From contig WTGU01000073.1 in NCBI GenBank assembly GCA_011523425.1, positions 1 to 64,000 on the forward strand: DNA of 64,000 bases, in the 5' to 3' direction. Below are positions 15,684 to 23,880 of this stretch, in pieces (position 1 is the stretch's first letter; each line of letters opens with the position of its first letter). The notes beneath the pieces are model-generated. The model was not told the origin of the DNA, ran no database searches, and worked only from the letters and a program-made list of their open reading frames with translations. The position numbers and the translations under genes were made by a program. Origin of the DNA: Alphaproteobacteria bacterium. GTDB lineage: Bacteria > Pseudomonadota > Alphaproteobacteria > UBA828.

Positions 15684-17294
15684 ATGAACAGGATACCGAT
15701 CAAGTCGCTCGACGAGCTGGAGGACCGCAAGCCGGCCTACGCCCTGGTCGGCGACGTCGATCTCTGCGTCGTTCGCTACGACGACCGGGTCTCGGTCTTC
15801 TACGGCCGCTGCCTGCATCGCGGCGCGCTCATGGCCGACGGCTACGTCGACGGCGAGAACCTGATCTGCGGCGTGCATTACTGGGACTACCGCCTCGATA
15901 CCGGCGTCAGCGAGTACAACAACGAGGAGATCCTGCCCAAGTTCACCTCGTGGATCGAGGACGGCGAGGTGCTGGTCGATGCGGACGAGATCGGCGCCTG
16001 GGAGAAGGACCACCCGCAGCCCTTCAGGCGCGACGAGTATCTGGGCCTCTACGCCGACACGCACCCTGCGCCCGAGGAGCCCCACGTCGGGCTCATTCAG
16101 GGCTACGCCAGGGACGGCCTGACGAAGACCGGCCATCACGGCGTCGTCGTCGCCATGGGCGTGCCGCGCCAGGACCTGCCGAGCTGGGACGACATCCAGT
16201 TCGTCACCGCGCAGCTCCACCGCATGCCGCATCTCGACGACGAGCCCGTGGGCTCCGAGGTGGTGATCGGCCCGAATGCGCAGAAGCCGCTCACGCTCGC
16301 CATCCCGCTGCTGGTCTCGGACATGAGCTTCGGCGCGCTGTCGGAGCCCGCCAAGGTCTCGCTCGCGCGGGGCGCCGAGCTTTCCGGCACCGGCATCTGC
16401 TCGGGAGAGGGCGGCATGCTGCCGGAAGAGCAGCAGGCCTGCAGCCGCTATTTCTACGAGTACGCCTCGGGCCGCTTCGGCTTTTCCTGGGACAAGCTCG
16501 AGAACGTGCAGGCCTTCCACTTCAAGGGCGGGCAGGGGGCGAAGACCGGCACCGGCGGGCACCTGCCGGGCGAGAAGGTGAAGGGCAAGATCGCCGAGGT
16601 GCGCGGCCTGCCCGAAGGCTCGCCCGCGGTCTCGCCGCCGCGCTTCCCCGACTGGTCCGACTGGCGCCAGGTGCGGGACTTCGCCGACGAGGTCCGCAGC
16701 CATACCGGCGGCATCCCCATCGGCTACAAGCTCTCGGCCCAGCACGTCGAGAAGGACATCGACGCCGCCCTCGAGGTGGGGGTCGACTACATCGTCCTGG
16801 ATGGCCGCGGCGGCGGCACCGGGGCGGCGCCGCTCATCTTCCGCGACAACATCTCGGTGCCGACGATTCCGGCACTGGCGCGCGCGCGGCGCCATCTCGA
16901 CGCGTCGGAGCGCGGGGACGTGACGCTGGTGATCACCGGCGGACTGCGCAAGCCGGCCGACTTCGCCAAGGCGCTGGCGCTCGGCGCGGACGCGGTGGCC
17001 GTCTCCAACGCGGCGATCCAGGCGATCGGCTGCCTCGGCATGCGCGCCTGCCACACCAACAACTGCCCGGTCGGCATCGCGACGCAGAAGCCGCATCTGA
17101 CCGCGCGCATCGAGGTGGAGAAGTCGGCGCGCCGGCTCGCCAACTTCTTCGAGGCGAGCGTCGAGCTGATGAAGATCATGGCGCGCGCCTGCGGCCATTC
17201 TCACCTGAGCGGGCTCTGCCGCGACGACCTCGTGACCTGGAAGGAGGACATGGCGCGCCTCTCGGGCGTCGCCTACGGCGGCGTCGGCGCCTGA
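15684..17294 (+). CDS. Rieske domain fused to glutamate synthase-like FMN/[3Fe-4S] domain
   Basis: A 536-residue fusion. Residues 1-105 form a Rieske domain with Cys43-x-His45 and Cys62-x2-His65. Residues 150-530 match the FMN-binding synthase domain of glutamate synthase, seen in 'LLVSDMSFGALSEPAKVSLA', 'GTGICSGEGGM', 'FKGGQGAKTGTGGHL' and 'YIVLDGRGGGTGAAP'. The [3Fe-4S] ligands are Cys450-x5-Cys456-x4-Cys461. No glutaminase domain is present, so it is not a complete glutamate synthase. Known relatives include orphan 'glutamate synthase family' proteins of unsettled function and N-methylglutamate synthase subunits. In context it may pass electrons between a small metabolite and the upstream Rieske/ferric-reductase-like membrane protein. 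The ATG at 15684 follows the purine-rich 'ggaaggctgggg' and starts right at the Rieske fold. Confidence 0.85.
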   Translation: MNRIPIKSLDELEDRKPAYALVGDVDLCVVRYDDRVSVFYGRCLHRGALMADGYVDGENLICGVHYWDYRLDTGVSEYNNEEILPKFTSWIEDGEVLVDADEIGAWEKDHPQPFRRDEYLGLYADTHPAPEEPHVGLIQGYARDGLTKTGHHGVVVAMGVPRQDLPSWDDIQFVTAQLHRMPHLDDEPVGSEVVIGPNAQKPLTLAIPLLVSDMSFGALSEPAKVSLARGAELSGTGICSGEGGMLPEEQQACSRYFYEYASGRFGFSWDKLENVQAFHFKGGQGAKTGTGGHLPGEKVKGKIAEVRGLPEGSPAVSPPRFPDWSDWRQVRDFADEVRSHTGGIPIGYKLSAQHVEKDIDAALEVGVDYIVLDGRGGGTGAAPLIFRDNISVPTIPALARARRHLDASERGDVTLVITGGLRKPADFAKALALGADAVAVSNAAIQAIGCLGMRACHTNNCPVGIATQKPHLTARIEVEKSARRLANFFEASVELMKIMARACGHSHLSGLCRDDLVTWKEDMARLSGVAYGGVGA

Positions 17295-17325
17295 CGCCGG
17301 GCCGCTCTCTCCCCGCCGTCCCTGA

Positions 17326-17350
17326 GCGTATCCGTTCCTGACGGATACGC
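17326..17350. terminator. perfect 10-bp hairpin, likely bidirectional terminator
   Basis: GCGTATCCGT and its exact complement flank a 5-base loop. It lies between the end of the plus-strand redox cluster and the convergent methyltransferase gene. The GCGTATCCG core recurs in the hairpin at 21602-21632, so this is also one copy of a dispersed palindrome. Confidence 0.6.
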
Positions 17351-17435
17351 GACAGGCCGCGACTGCGGCCCGCCGCTTATGCGGCGCGCCCGCGCAGGCG
17401 CCGGCCACAGGCCGGCTGCCGCGAGCGACAAGGTT

Positions 17436-18494
17436 CTACAGCGTATCCGCGATCGCCTTGTTCGCAGCCGGGATCTCGTCGACGGTGCCGAAGTAGGCGT
17501 GCCGCGACATGTCGGGCGAGTACTTGCTCGCCGGCGGGCGGCGGCCGAGCGCCTCCGCCATGCTGCGGATGTGGTGGGGTGCCGCGCCGCAGCAGACCCC
17601 GAGATAGTTGACGCCGAGCGCGTATGCGTCTCTCGCGAATTCCGCGATCTCGTAGCGGTTGCAGGCGAAGGGGTCGAGCGCGGTGGGGAAGGGCCGGCCC
17701 TCCGGCAGGCAGGCGCAGTCGGGATCCTTCAGCGAGAGGAAGGTCGGGTCGTCCCCGCCGGTGCGGTAGGCGACCGGCAGCGCCGCCACGTGGCAGTCCA
17801 CCGCCTCGCGGATCGGGCCCAGCAGCGGCAGCATGGAGGCAGGTCCGCGAACGCAGTTGAGCCCCACGACATCGGCGCCCGCGTCTTCGAGCCGCCTGGC
17901 CGCCTCGGCCGGGCTCAGGCCCTCGCGCGTCTCCGGCTCGCGGAAGATGGCGAGGGTGATTACCGCCGGCAGCCCGGCCGCCTTGATAGCCTCGAGCGCG
18001 AGCAGGGCCTCGTTCGCGTGACCGATGGTCTCGGCGACGATGTAGTCCACGCCCTCGTCGACCGCCCAGCCCACCTGCTCGTCGAACATGGCGCGCACGG
18101 TGCGGGCGGAGTCCGCGTCGCCGTCGACGAAGATGTTGGAGTTGCTCACGTTGCCGGCGACCAGCGCGTTTCCTTCGGCCGCCACCTCTCGCGCCAGCCT
18201 GAGCGCGGTGCGGTTCATCTCCTCGAGGTCGTCCTCCCTGCCGATCAGCCGGAGCTTCTCGCGATGGGCGTAGTAGGTGAAGGCCAGCACCACGTCGGAG
18301 CCCGCGCGCAGGAACTCGCGGTGCAGCTGGGCCACCGCGTCGGGGTGCTCGAGCACCGCTTCCGGCACGTAGGGGCCGGCGGTGAGGTAGCCGCGGCTCT
18401 CGAGCGCGAACAGGTAGCCCTCGGCGCAGATCACCGGCCCGGCCCCGAGCCGCTCCAGCAAGCCTGCCGTGCCAGACGCTGCGGTATCGGTCAT
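17436..18494 (-). CDS. homocysteine S-methyltransferase family protein, copy 1
   Basis: A 352-residue zinc-dependent methyltransferase of the betaine-homocysteine / S-methylmethionine-homocysteine type, a TIM barrel. The zinc ligands are visible as Cys214 in 'VVGLNCVRGP' and Cys301-Cys302 in 'LGVCCGAAPHH'. The methyl donor could be a betaine, S-methylmethionine or a sulfonium compound; nothing in the window decides this. It is 64 bp downstream of a paralogue of exactly the same length with long stretches of identity, a clear tandem duplication. The pair follows a desaturase gene in the same direction. Confidence 0.85.
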   Translation of the reverse strand: MTDTAASGTAGLLERLGAGPVICAEGYLFALESRGYLTAGPYVPEAVLEHPDAVAQLHREFLRAGSDVVLAFTYYAHREKLRLIGREDDLEEMNRTALRLAREVAAEGNALVAGNVSNSNIFVDGDADSARTVRAMFDEQVGWAVDEGVDYIVAETIGHANEALLALEAIKAAGLPAVITLAIFREPETREGLSPAEAARRLEDAGADVVGLNCVRGPASMLPLLGPIREAVDCHVAALPVAYRTGGDDPTFLSLKDPDCACLPEGRPFPTALDPFACNRYEIAEFARDAYALGVNYLGVCCGAAPHHIRSMAEALGRRPPASKYSPDMSRHAYFGTVDEIPAANKAIADTL

Positions 18495-18558
18495 GCGCGC
18501 ATCCTCCGTGGTTCCGGCGCGCGTGCCGGTGGGCGCCGCCCGGCAGCGGCGGCCTGCG

Positions 18559-19617
18559 CTAGAGGTTACCCTTGTACGCCTTGTAGTCGGCGGGAATCTG
18601 GTCGGACGTGCCGTAGAAGGCGTGCTGGGACATGTCGGGCGAGTAGCGGCTCGCCGGCGGCCGGCGGCCGAGCGCCTCCGCCACGGCGCGGATGTGGTGC
18701 GGGCCTGCGCCGCAGCAGACCCCGAGATAGCTGACGCCGAGCGCCTGCGCCTCCCGGGTGAACTCCTCGATCTCGTAGCGATTGACCGTGAAGGGGTCGA
18801 GCGCGGTGGGGAAGGGCCGCCCCTCCGGCAGGCAGCCGCAGCCCGGATCGCTCAGCGACTGGAAAGTGGGCTCCTCCTCGGTCGTGCGGTAGGCCACGGG
18901 CAGCGCCGCGACGTGGCAGCCCACCGCCTCGCGGATCGGGCCCAAGAGCGGCAGCATGGAGGCCGGTCCGCGCGTGCAGTTGAGCCCCACGACATCGGCA
19001 CCCGCGTCCTCGAGCCGCTTGGCCGCCTCGGCCGGGGTCAGGCCGTCGCGCGTCTCGGGCTCGCGGTGGATGGCGAGATTGATCACCGCCGTCTGGCCTG
19101 CGGCCTTGATCGCCTCGAGCGCGAGAAGGGCCTCGCTGCAGTAGGAGATGGTCTCGGCGACGATGAAGTCGACACCCTCGTCGACCGCCCAACCCACCTG
19201 CTCGTCGAACATGGCGCGCACGGTGCGGGCGGACTCCGCGTCGCCGTCGACGAAGATGTTGGAGTTGCAGACGTTGCCGGCCACCAGCGCGTCGCTTTCC
19301 AGGGCCGCCTCCCGCGCGAGCCGGAGCGCGGTGCGGTTCAGCTCCTCGAGTGCGCCTTCCCTGCCGATCAGCCGGAGCTTCTCGCGGTGGGCGTAGTAGG
19401 TGAAGGCCAGCATCACCTCCGAGCCCGCGTGCAGGAAGTCCCGGTGCAGCCGGGCCACCGCGTCGGGGTGCTCGAGCACCGCCTCCGGCACGTAGGCGCC
19501 GGCGCTGAGGTAGCCGCGCCGCTCGATCTCGAAGAGGTAGCCCTCGGCGCAGATCACCGGCCCCCGGGCCAGCCGTTCGAGCAGACCCGCTCCGCCGGCC
19601 ACGGTGGTGTCAGCCAT
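18559..19617 (-). CDS. homocysteine S-methyltransferase family protein, copy 2
   Basis: Second member of the tandem pair, also 352 residues, with Cys214 and Cys301-Cys302 at the same positions as zinc ligands. Segments such as 'CAEGYLF', 'VLAFTYYAHREKLRLIGRE'-like and 'NIFVDGDA-SARTVRAMFDE' are shared almost unchanged with copy 1. Differences cluster in a few loops (for example 'NVSNSNIF' against 'NVCNSNIF', 'GHANEAL' against 'SYCSEAL'), which may mean different donors or subunits. Its start lies three bases after the desaturase stop, so it is translated from the desaturase transcript. Confidence 0.85.
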   Translation of the reverse strand: MADTTVAGGAGLLERLARGPVICAEGYLFEIERRGYLSAGAYVPEAVLEHPDAVARLHRDFLHAGSEVMLAFTYYAHREKLRLIGREGALEELNRTALRLAREAALESDALVAGNVCNSNIFVDGDAESARTVRAMFDEQVGWAVDEGVDFIVAETISYCSEALLALEAIKAAGQTAVINLAIHREPETRDGLTPAEAAKRLEDAGADVVGLNCTRGPASMLPLLGPIREAVGCHVAALPVAYRTTEEEPTFQSLSDPGCGCLPEGRPFPTALDPFTVNRYEIEEFTREAQALGVSYLGVCCGAGPHHIRAVAEALGRRPPASRYSPDMSQHAFYGTSDQIPADYKAYKGNL

Positions 19618-19620
19618 GCG

Positions 19621-20568
19621 CTAGCCCTCCTGGTGGGTGCCTGTGAGCGGGCCCGGATGCAGCGGCGAATCCTTCTCCCGCCACAGGAATCGCCGCACGA
19701 TATCGCCGTATCCGGCGAACAGGAAGCCGCCATTTGCGGCGAGCAGGTCCTCGCGCTCCGCCCGGTACGTGCGGGGCAGGTCGTACCACGGGATGCCCGG
19801 CCGCTGGTGGTGGAGGGCGTGCAGGTTGTTGCCGAGATAGAGCAGCGTCATCAGGGGCCCGGCCTCGACGATGGCGGTGCGCTCCGCTTGGTCCGCCGCC
19901 GGGCGGTGCTCGTAGTAGGAGCGCAGCAGGATCAGCGCGGTGCCCGGATAGGCGTAGAGCAGCACGTAGGCCCAGAGCGGGATGCCGCAGACGCCGACCA
20001 CCCAGTAGAGCAGCAGCGCCGTCAGCGCCGCGTGGGAGGCCCAGATGCCGATGCATCCCGGCTTGCGGCGTACGAGGCGCGCGCCCTCCTCCCGCCAGAA
20101 GAGGAGCACCGTGAGCGCCGGCCCGATGAGCAGCCGGCCCGCGAGCGTGTTGTGGACCCTGAGGATGAGCCGCCGGACGGGCCCGAGGCGCCGCCACCGC
20201 GCGGTGGTGACGTAGAAGCTCTCGGTGTCGTCCAGCGGGTCGGTGAGATGCGGGGTGGCGTGGTGCCGGAGGTGGCGGTCGCGGTAGAGCGGATAGGGTA
20301 GCCACAGGAGGAGAGGGGCCAGCGCCAGCGCCGTGTTGAACGCCCGCCGGCGCGTCGGATGGCCGTGCAGCACCTCGTGCTGCAGGCTGCCGTGCCAGGC
20401 GACCAGCCAGCCGCCCAGCGGCAGGATCAGCCACCAGGGGAGCGCATGGTGGAACCAGGTGAGCGCGAACCACCCGCCGTGGACCGTCGTCGCCACGAGC
20501 CAGGTCGGCCCCTCGATGCGGCGCCAGAGGCCACGAACCTGCGCTGTATCGAGGGATTGATCGAGCAT
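19621..20568 (-). CDS. fatty acid desaturase family protein
   Basis: An integral membrane di-iron enzyme. The three histidine clusters are present: 'HGSLQHEVLHGH' near residue 80, 'RHLRHHA' about 35 residues on, and 'NLHALHHQRPG' near the C-terminal third. About four to five hydrophobic segments frame them, for example 'LLLYWVVGVCGIPLWAYVLL'. Substrates of this family include acyl lipids and carotenoid-like compounds; I cannot choose. The ATG at 20568 (315 aa) places the first helix properly. An ATG at 20637 would add a Cys/His/Arg-rich leader unlike the family. The gene diverges from the XRE regulator and heads the operon with the two methyltransferases. Confidence 0.85.
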   Translation of the reverse strand: MLDQSLDTAQVRGLWRRIEGPTWLVATTVHGGWFALTWFHHALPWWLILPLGGWLVAWHGSLQHEVLHGHPTRRRAFNTALALAPLLLWLPYPLYRDRHLRHHATPHLTDPLDDTESFYVTTARWRRLGPVRRLILRVHNTLAGRLLIGPALTVLLFWREEGARLVRRKPGCIGIWASHAALTALLLYWVVGVCGIPLWAYVLLYAYPGTALILLRSYYEHRPAADQAERTAIVEAGPLMTLLYLGNNLHALHHQRPGIPWYDLPRTYRAEREDLLAANGGFLFAGYGDIVRRFLWREKDSPLHPGPLTGTHQEG

Positions 20569-20682
20569 GTGCAGCGCGAAGACCCGGCAATCGTGGCGAC
20601 GACAGGCCACTCTGTGGCGCTGCAATCGGTGAAACAACGAGGGAATTCGCCCATTCCGTCACAAGCCGCGCCGTTTACTCCG

Positions 20683-20704
20683 ATTGCGTGATAAAATACG
20701 CAAT
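20683..20704. promoter_or_regulatory. inverted repeat, candidate operator of the XRE regulator
   Basis: ATTGCGT (20683-20689), eight AT-rich bases, then ACGCAAT (20698-20704): a perfect 7-bp inverted repeat. The hexamer CGTGAT in its left arm returns at 20707-20712. It lies 36 bp before the regulator's start and 115 bp before the divergent desaturase start, in a locally AT-rich patch, as expected for an autoregulatory operator. Confidence 0.55.
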
Positions 20705-20739
20705 AACGTGATTTCCTACACCAGTCGGGGAGAAGGCTC

Positions 20740-21603
20740 ATGGACAGGCGTGACACGGCGCAACGCTTCCGCGAGCGGCTGCACGAAGCCATGACGAGCG
20801 GGCGGGTCAACCGCTCCCGGCTCGCCGCCCGGATCGGCATCGACCGCTCCACCCTCTCGCAGCTTCTCGCGCCCGACGCCGACCGGCTCCCCCGCGCCGA
20901 TACCGCGGCGGCGATCGCGTCCGCGCTCCATGTCAGCCTCGACTGGCTGCTCGGCCTCAGCCAGGAGGCCAAGCTCGGCGCCGACATCCTGCACGAATCG
21001 GTGGAGGTGATGCCGAGCGCCGACGAGCCGGTGGATGAGAGCCTCGCCGCTTGGCACGCCGAGGCGGCCGGCTACAAGATCCGCCACGTGCCGGCGACCC
21101 TGCCCGACCTGATGAAGACCGAGGAGGTGCTGGACTACGAGTATCGCGACTTCGCCGCCCGCAGCGCCGACCGCGCCATCGCCGTCTCCCACGGCCGCCT
21201 CGCCTATGTCCGGCTGCCCGAGACGGACATCGAGATCGGCCAGTCGCGCCAGTCACTCGAGTCCTTCGCCAGAGCCGAGGGTATCTGGCGCGATCTCTCC
21301 CTGGCGGCCAGGCGCGAGCAGCTCGATCACATGATCGCGCTGATCGACGAGCTCTACCCCACGCTCCGCATGTTCTTCTTCGACGGCCGCACCCACTTCT
21401 CCGTTCCTTACACGGTGTTCGGGCCGCAGCGGGCGGTGGTCTATGTCGGCCAGATGTTCTTCGCCTTCAACACGCTGGAGCATATCCGCGTGCTAACGCG
21501 CCACTTCGACGCCCTGGTGCGGGCCGCGACCGTGCCGGCCCACGCGGCCGGCGACTTCCTGCGCGCGCTGCGGCAGGAGCTGAACGGTGGAAGGGTGGGG
21601 TAG
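20740..21603 (+). CDS. XRE-family transcriptional regulator
   Basis: A 287-residue DNA-binding protein. The N-terminal 70 residues form a lambda-repressor-like helix-turn-helix: 'NRSRLAARIGIDRSTLSQLL' contains the turn and recognition helix, and 'DTAAAIASALHVSLDWLLGL' the following helices. The remaining 200 residues form a domain I do not recognise, with a hydrophobic core ('LRMFFFDGRTHFSVPYTVF') and no obvious ligand motif. It stands alone on its strand, divergent from desaturase-methyltransferase genes, and the inverted repeat between them suggests it controls both itself and that operon. Confidence 0.85.
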   Translation: MDRRDTAQRFRERLHEAMTSGRVNRSRLAARIGIDRSTLSQLLAPDADRLPRADTAAAIASALHVSLDWLLGLSQEAKLGADILHESVEVMPSADEPVDESLAAWHAEAAGYKIRHVPATLPDLMKTEEVLDYEYRDFAARSADRAIAVSHGRLAYVRLPETDIEIGQSRQSLESFARAEGIWRDLSLAARREQLDHMIALIDELYPTLRMFFFDGRTHFSVPYTVFGPQRAVVYVGQMFFAFNTLEHIRVLTRHFDALVRAATVPAHAAGDFLRALRQELNGGRVG

Positions 21604-21632
21604 AGCGTATCCGCGTTAAGCGGACGCGCTCT
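21602..21632. terminator. imperfect 13-bp hairpin between convergent genes
   Basis: AGAGCGTATCCGC at 21602-21614 pairs with GCGGACGCGCTCT at 21620-21632 except at two positions, around a 5-base loop. It spans the stops of both the XRE gene and the convergent oxidoreductase, so it is a likely bidirectional terminator. It shares the GCGTATCCG core with 17326-17350. Confidence 0.6.
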
Positions 21633-22950
21633 AACGCTCCCTGCGCCAGCGGATTTCGTCGAGGGCGAGACGGGCGCGGACGCCGAGCGCGGTCAGCGGC
21701 GCCGCCGGCAGCGGAGACGGCTTCCCCTGCTCCTCCATGTCGGCGATGAGCGGATTGTCCTCGCCGCATGCCATGTCCGCCGCGAGCACGCCCGAGATCG
21801 TGCCCTTGGTCACGCCGACCCCGTTCTGGCAGACCGCGGCGAAGCTGTGGGGGCCCACCCTGCCGAAGCCCGGCGCGTGGTTGCGCGAGAGGCAGACATA
21901 GCCGCGCCAGGTGTGCTCGATCGTGACGTCGGGCAGCATCGGGAAGCGCGCCGCGAAGGCCCGCTGATGGTCGCGGCGGATGGTCTCCATCTCCGCGTCC
22001 GGGCGCCGCAGCCTGGGCGCGTAGAAGAAGCGCTGGCGGACGAGGATGCGCCGGTCCGTCGTGTAGCGCAGGGTCACGCTGATGTGGGAGTTGGCCGGCG
22101 TGAGGCCCCAGTCGTCCACGCCGCCCAGCGCCTGGTGCTCGGCGTCGGTGAGCGGCCGGGTCAGGCTGCCGTGCGCCGCGAAGGTGAGGAGCGAGCCCTT
22201 GAAGACCGAGAACTGCGGCGCAAAGCCGTTCACCGCGAGCACCATGGCCTGCGCGTCCACGCTGCCGCCGGGGGTCGTCGCGCGAACGCCGTTCCGCTCC
22301 TCCACCTCCATGACCGGCGTGTGCTCGTGCAGCGTCACGTTCCCAGGCAGCGTGGCGGCGAGGCCCTTGGTCAGCCCCGCCGGGTTCATCAGCCGCCCGC
22401 CCGGCGTGTAGAGCGCAGACGTGTGATAAGTGATGCCGAGCTCCCGCTTGAGCGCGGCCGCATCCACCCAGCGATAGGGCTCGCCCAGCCCGTCGAGCGT
22501 GCGCGCGAACGGCTCCAGGATCTTCTCGCGCCCGAGGTCCGTGCGGGCGGCGTGATACTTGCCGCGCCGGGTGTAGGCGCACTCGATCCCGTTCTCCGAC
22601 ACGCAGCGGTCGAGATAGTCGATCGCCGCCCGGCTGAGCCGGATGTACCCCTGCGCGCCGTCGAGCTCCTCGAACTCCCCGCCGACATTGTGCGGCAGGT
22701 CGATGGCGAAGCCCGAGTTGCGACCCGACGCGCCCTCGCCCACCTCGTGCGCCTCCAGCAGCACGATGTGATCGTCGGGCCGGTTCGCGGCGAGCCGGCG
22801 CGCCGCGGCGAGGCCGGCGAAGCCGGCGCCCACCACCAGCCAGTCGGCGCGGACGTCGCCCTTCAGCGCCGGCGTCGGCTCGCGCGGAGGCAGGATCCGG
22901 CTCCAGCCGTTGGTGGCGTCTTCCTTCGGTAGTATGCGAACCCGTGCCAT
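21631..22950 (-). CDS. FAD-dependent amino acid/amine oxidase (DadA/DAO-like)
   Basis: A 439-residue flavoprotein of the D-amino-acid oxidase / glycine oxidase superfamily. The dinucleotide-binding loop is 'WLVVGAGFAGLAAARRL' at about residue 37, followed by an Glu-ending strand 'IVLLEAHEVGEGASGRNSG', the classic DAO continuation. The C-terminal FAD loop shows 'VCQNGVGVTKGTISGVLAAD'. Related proteins oxidise gamma-glutamylputrescine, sarcosine or D-amino acids; the substrate is not determined here. It is isolated between the XRE gene and the tup genes, with a 70-bp gap to tupA. Confidence 0.82.
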   Translation of the reverse strand: MARVRILPKEDATNGWSRILPPREPTPALKGDVRADWLVVGAGFAGLAAARRLAANRPDDHIVLLEAHEVGEGASGRNSGFAIDLPHNVGGEFEELDGAQGYIRLSRAAIDYLDRCVSENGIECAYTRRGKYHAARTDLGREKILEPFARTLDGLGEPYRWVDAAALKRELGITYHTSALYTPGGRLMNPAGLTKGLAATLPGNVTLHEHTPVMEVEERNGVRATTPGGSVDAQAMVLAVNGFAPQFSVFKGSLLTFAAHGSLTRPLTDAEHQALGGVDDWGLTPANSHISVTLRYTTDRRILVRQRFFYAPRLRRPDAEMETIRRDHQRAFAARFPMLPDVTIEHTWRGYVCLSRNHAPGFGRVGPHSFAAVCQNGVGVTKGTISGVLAADMACGEDNPLIADMEEQGKPSPLPAAPLTALGVRARLALDEIRWRRER

Positions 22951-23020
22951 GGCACCGCCTCCGCGGCTCTGCCCGGATCGGCCCGGACCGAACCCGCTTA
23001 TCCGAATGCTCAGGACATTG

Positions 23021-23860
23021 CTAGTTCGCGTTGGGGATGAAGGGGCGCTCGCCGTCGATGGTGAAGCCCTCGATCGCCGCCTGGCCGTCCGCCGAGATCA
23101 GCCATGCGGCGAAGCGCCGGGCGAGCGCGGCCTTGACGTGAGGGTGCTTCTCCGGGCTCACCAGGGTGACGCCGTACTCGTTGCGGAGCCCCGCCCCGCC
23201 TTCGACCAGGAGGCGGAGGTCGAGGCGCTCCCGCATCTTCAGCCAGGTGCCGCGGTCGGCGAGCGTGTAGGCCTCCATCATCGATGCCGTGTTGAGCGTG
23301 GCCCCCATGCCCTGGCCCGCCTCGCGGTACCAGGTGCCCGAGGCGTCTCTGGGGTCGAGCCCGGCGGCGGCCCAGAGCGCGCGCTCGCGGCGGTGGGTGC
23401 CGCTGTCGTCACCGCGGCTGAGGAAGGGCGCGCGCACCGCCGCGATCCGCCCGAGCACCGCCGCCGCGTCGCCCGCCCCCGCGATCCCGGCCGGGTCGCC
23501 GGCCGGGCCCACGAGCACGAAGTCGTTGTACATCAGGTCGAAGCGCTGGCTGCCGTGACCTTCCGCGACGAAGACCTCCTCGGAGGGCCTGTCGTGCACC
23601 AGCAGGAGGTCCGCATCGCCGTTGCGCGCGAGCCGGAGCGCCTGGCCGGTGCCGACCGCGACCACGCGCACTTCGATGCCGGTCTCCGCCTCGAAGAGCG
23701 GCAGGAGATGGTCGAAGAGGCCGGCGTTCTGGGTCGACGTGGTGGAGGCGACGGTGATGAAGTCGCCGGCACCCGCCACCGGCGCCGCCAGCACGACGGC
23801 TAGTGCGAGCGTCAGCGCCGCGAGTGGCCGCAAGACACGGGCGCGCGCCCCGGCGCGCAT
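23021..23860 (-). CDS. tupA: tungstate ABC transporter, substrate-binding protein
   Basis: Periplasmic oxyanion-binding protein. An N-terminal signal sequence is clear (basic residues, then 'LAALTLALAVVLAAPVAGAG'). The mature protein opens with 'ITVASTTSTQNAGLFDHLLP', the TupA/WtpA-type start whose Thr-Thr-Ser residues bind the oxyanion, followed by 'GTGQALRLARNGDADLLLVHD'. These features separate TupA from ModA. Its position last in tupB-tupC-tupA on the same strand, 20 bp after tupC, supports the function. A GTG at 23869 is an alternative start. Tungstate or possibly molybdate would be imported for molybdopterin-type enzymes. Confidence 0.9.
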   Translation of the reverse strand: MRAGARARVLRPLAALTLALAVVLAAPVAGAGDFITVASTTSTQNAGLFDHLLPLFEAETGIEVRVVAVGTGQALRLARNGDADLLLVHDRPSEEVFVAEGHGSQRFDLMYNDFVLVGPAGDPAGIAGAGDAAAVLGRIAAVRAPFLSRGDDSGTHRRERALWAAAGLDPRDASGTWYREAGQGMGATLNTASMMEAYTLADRGTWLKMRERLDLRLLVEGGAGLRNEYGVTLVSPEKHPHVKAALARRFAAWLISADGQAAIEGFTIDGERPFIPNAN

Positions 23861-23880
23861 GGTTCTCACGAAGACGGCTC

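Noticed and set aside
15684-17294. A complete glutamate synthase (gltB)
   Set aside because: No glutaminase domain, no gltD neighbour, and an N-terminal Rieske domain.
18495-18558. A SAM or SAH riboswitch near the methyltransferase genes
   Set aside because: The gap is only 64 bp and shows no recognisable conserved aptamer core.
18469-20301. A 610-codon plus-strand frame across the methyltransferase and desaturase genes
   Set aside because: It runs through two unrelated genes, showing Arg/Val/Glu/Ala shadow composition and no motif.
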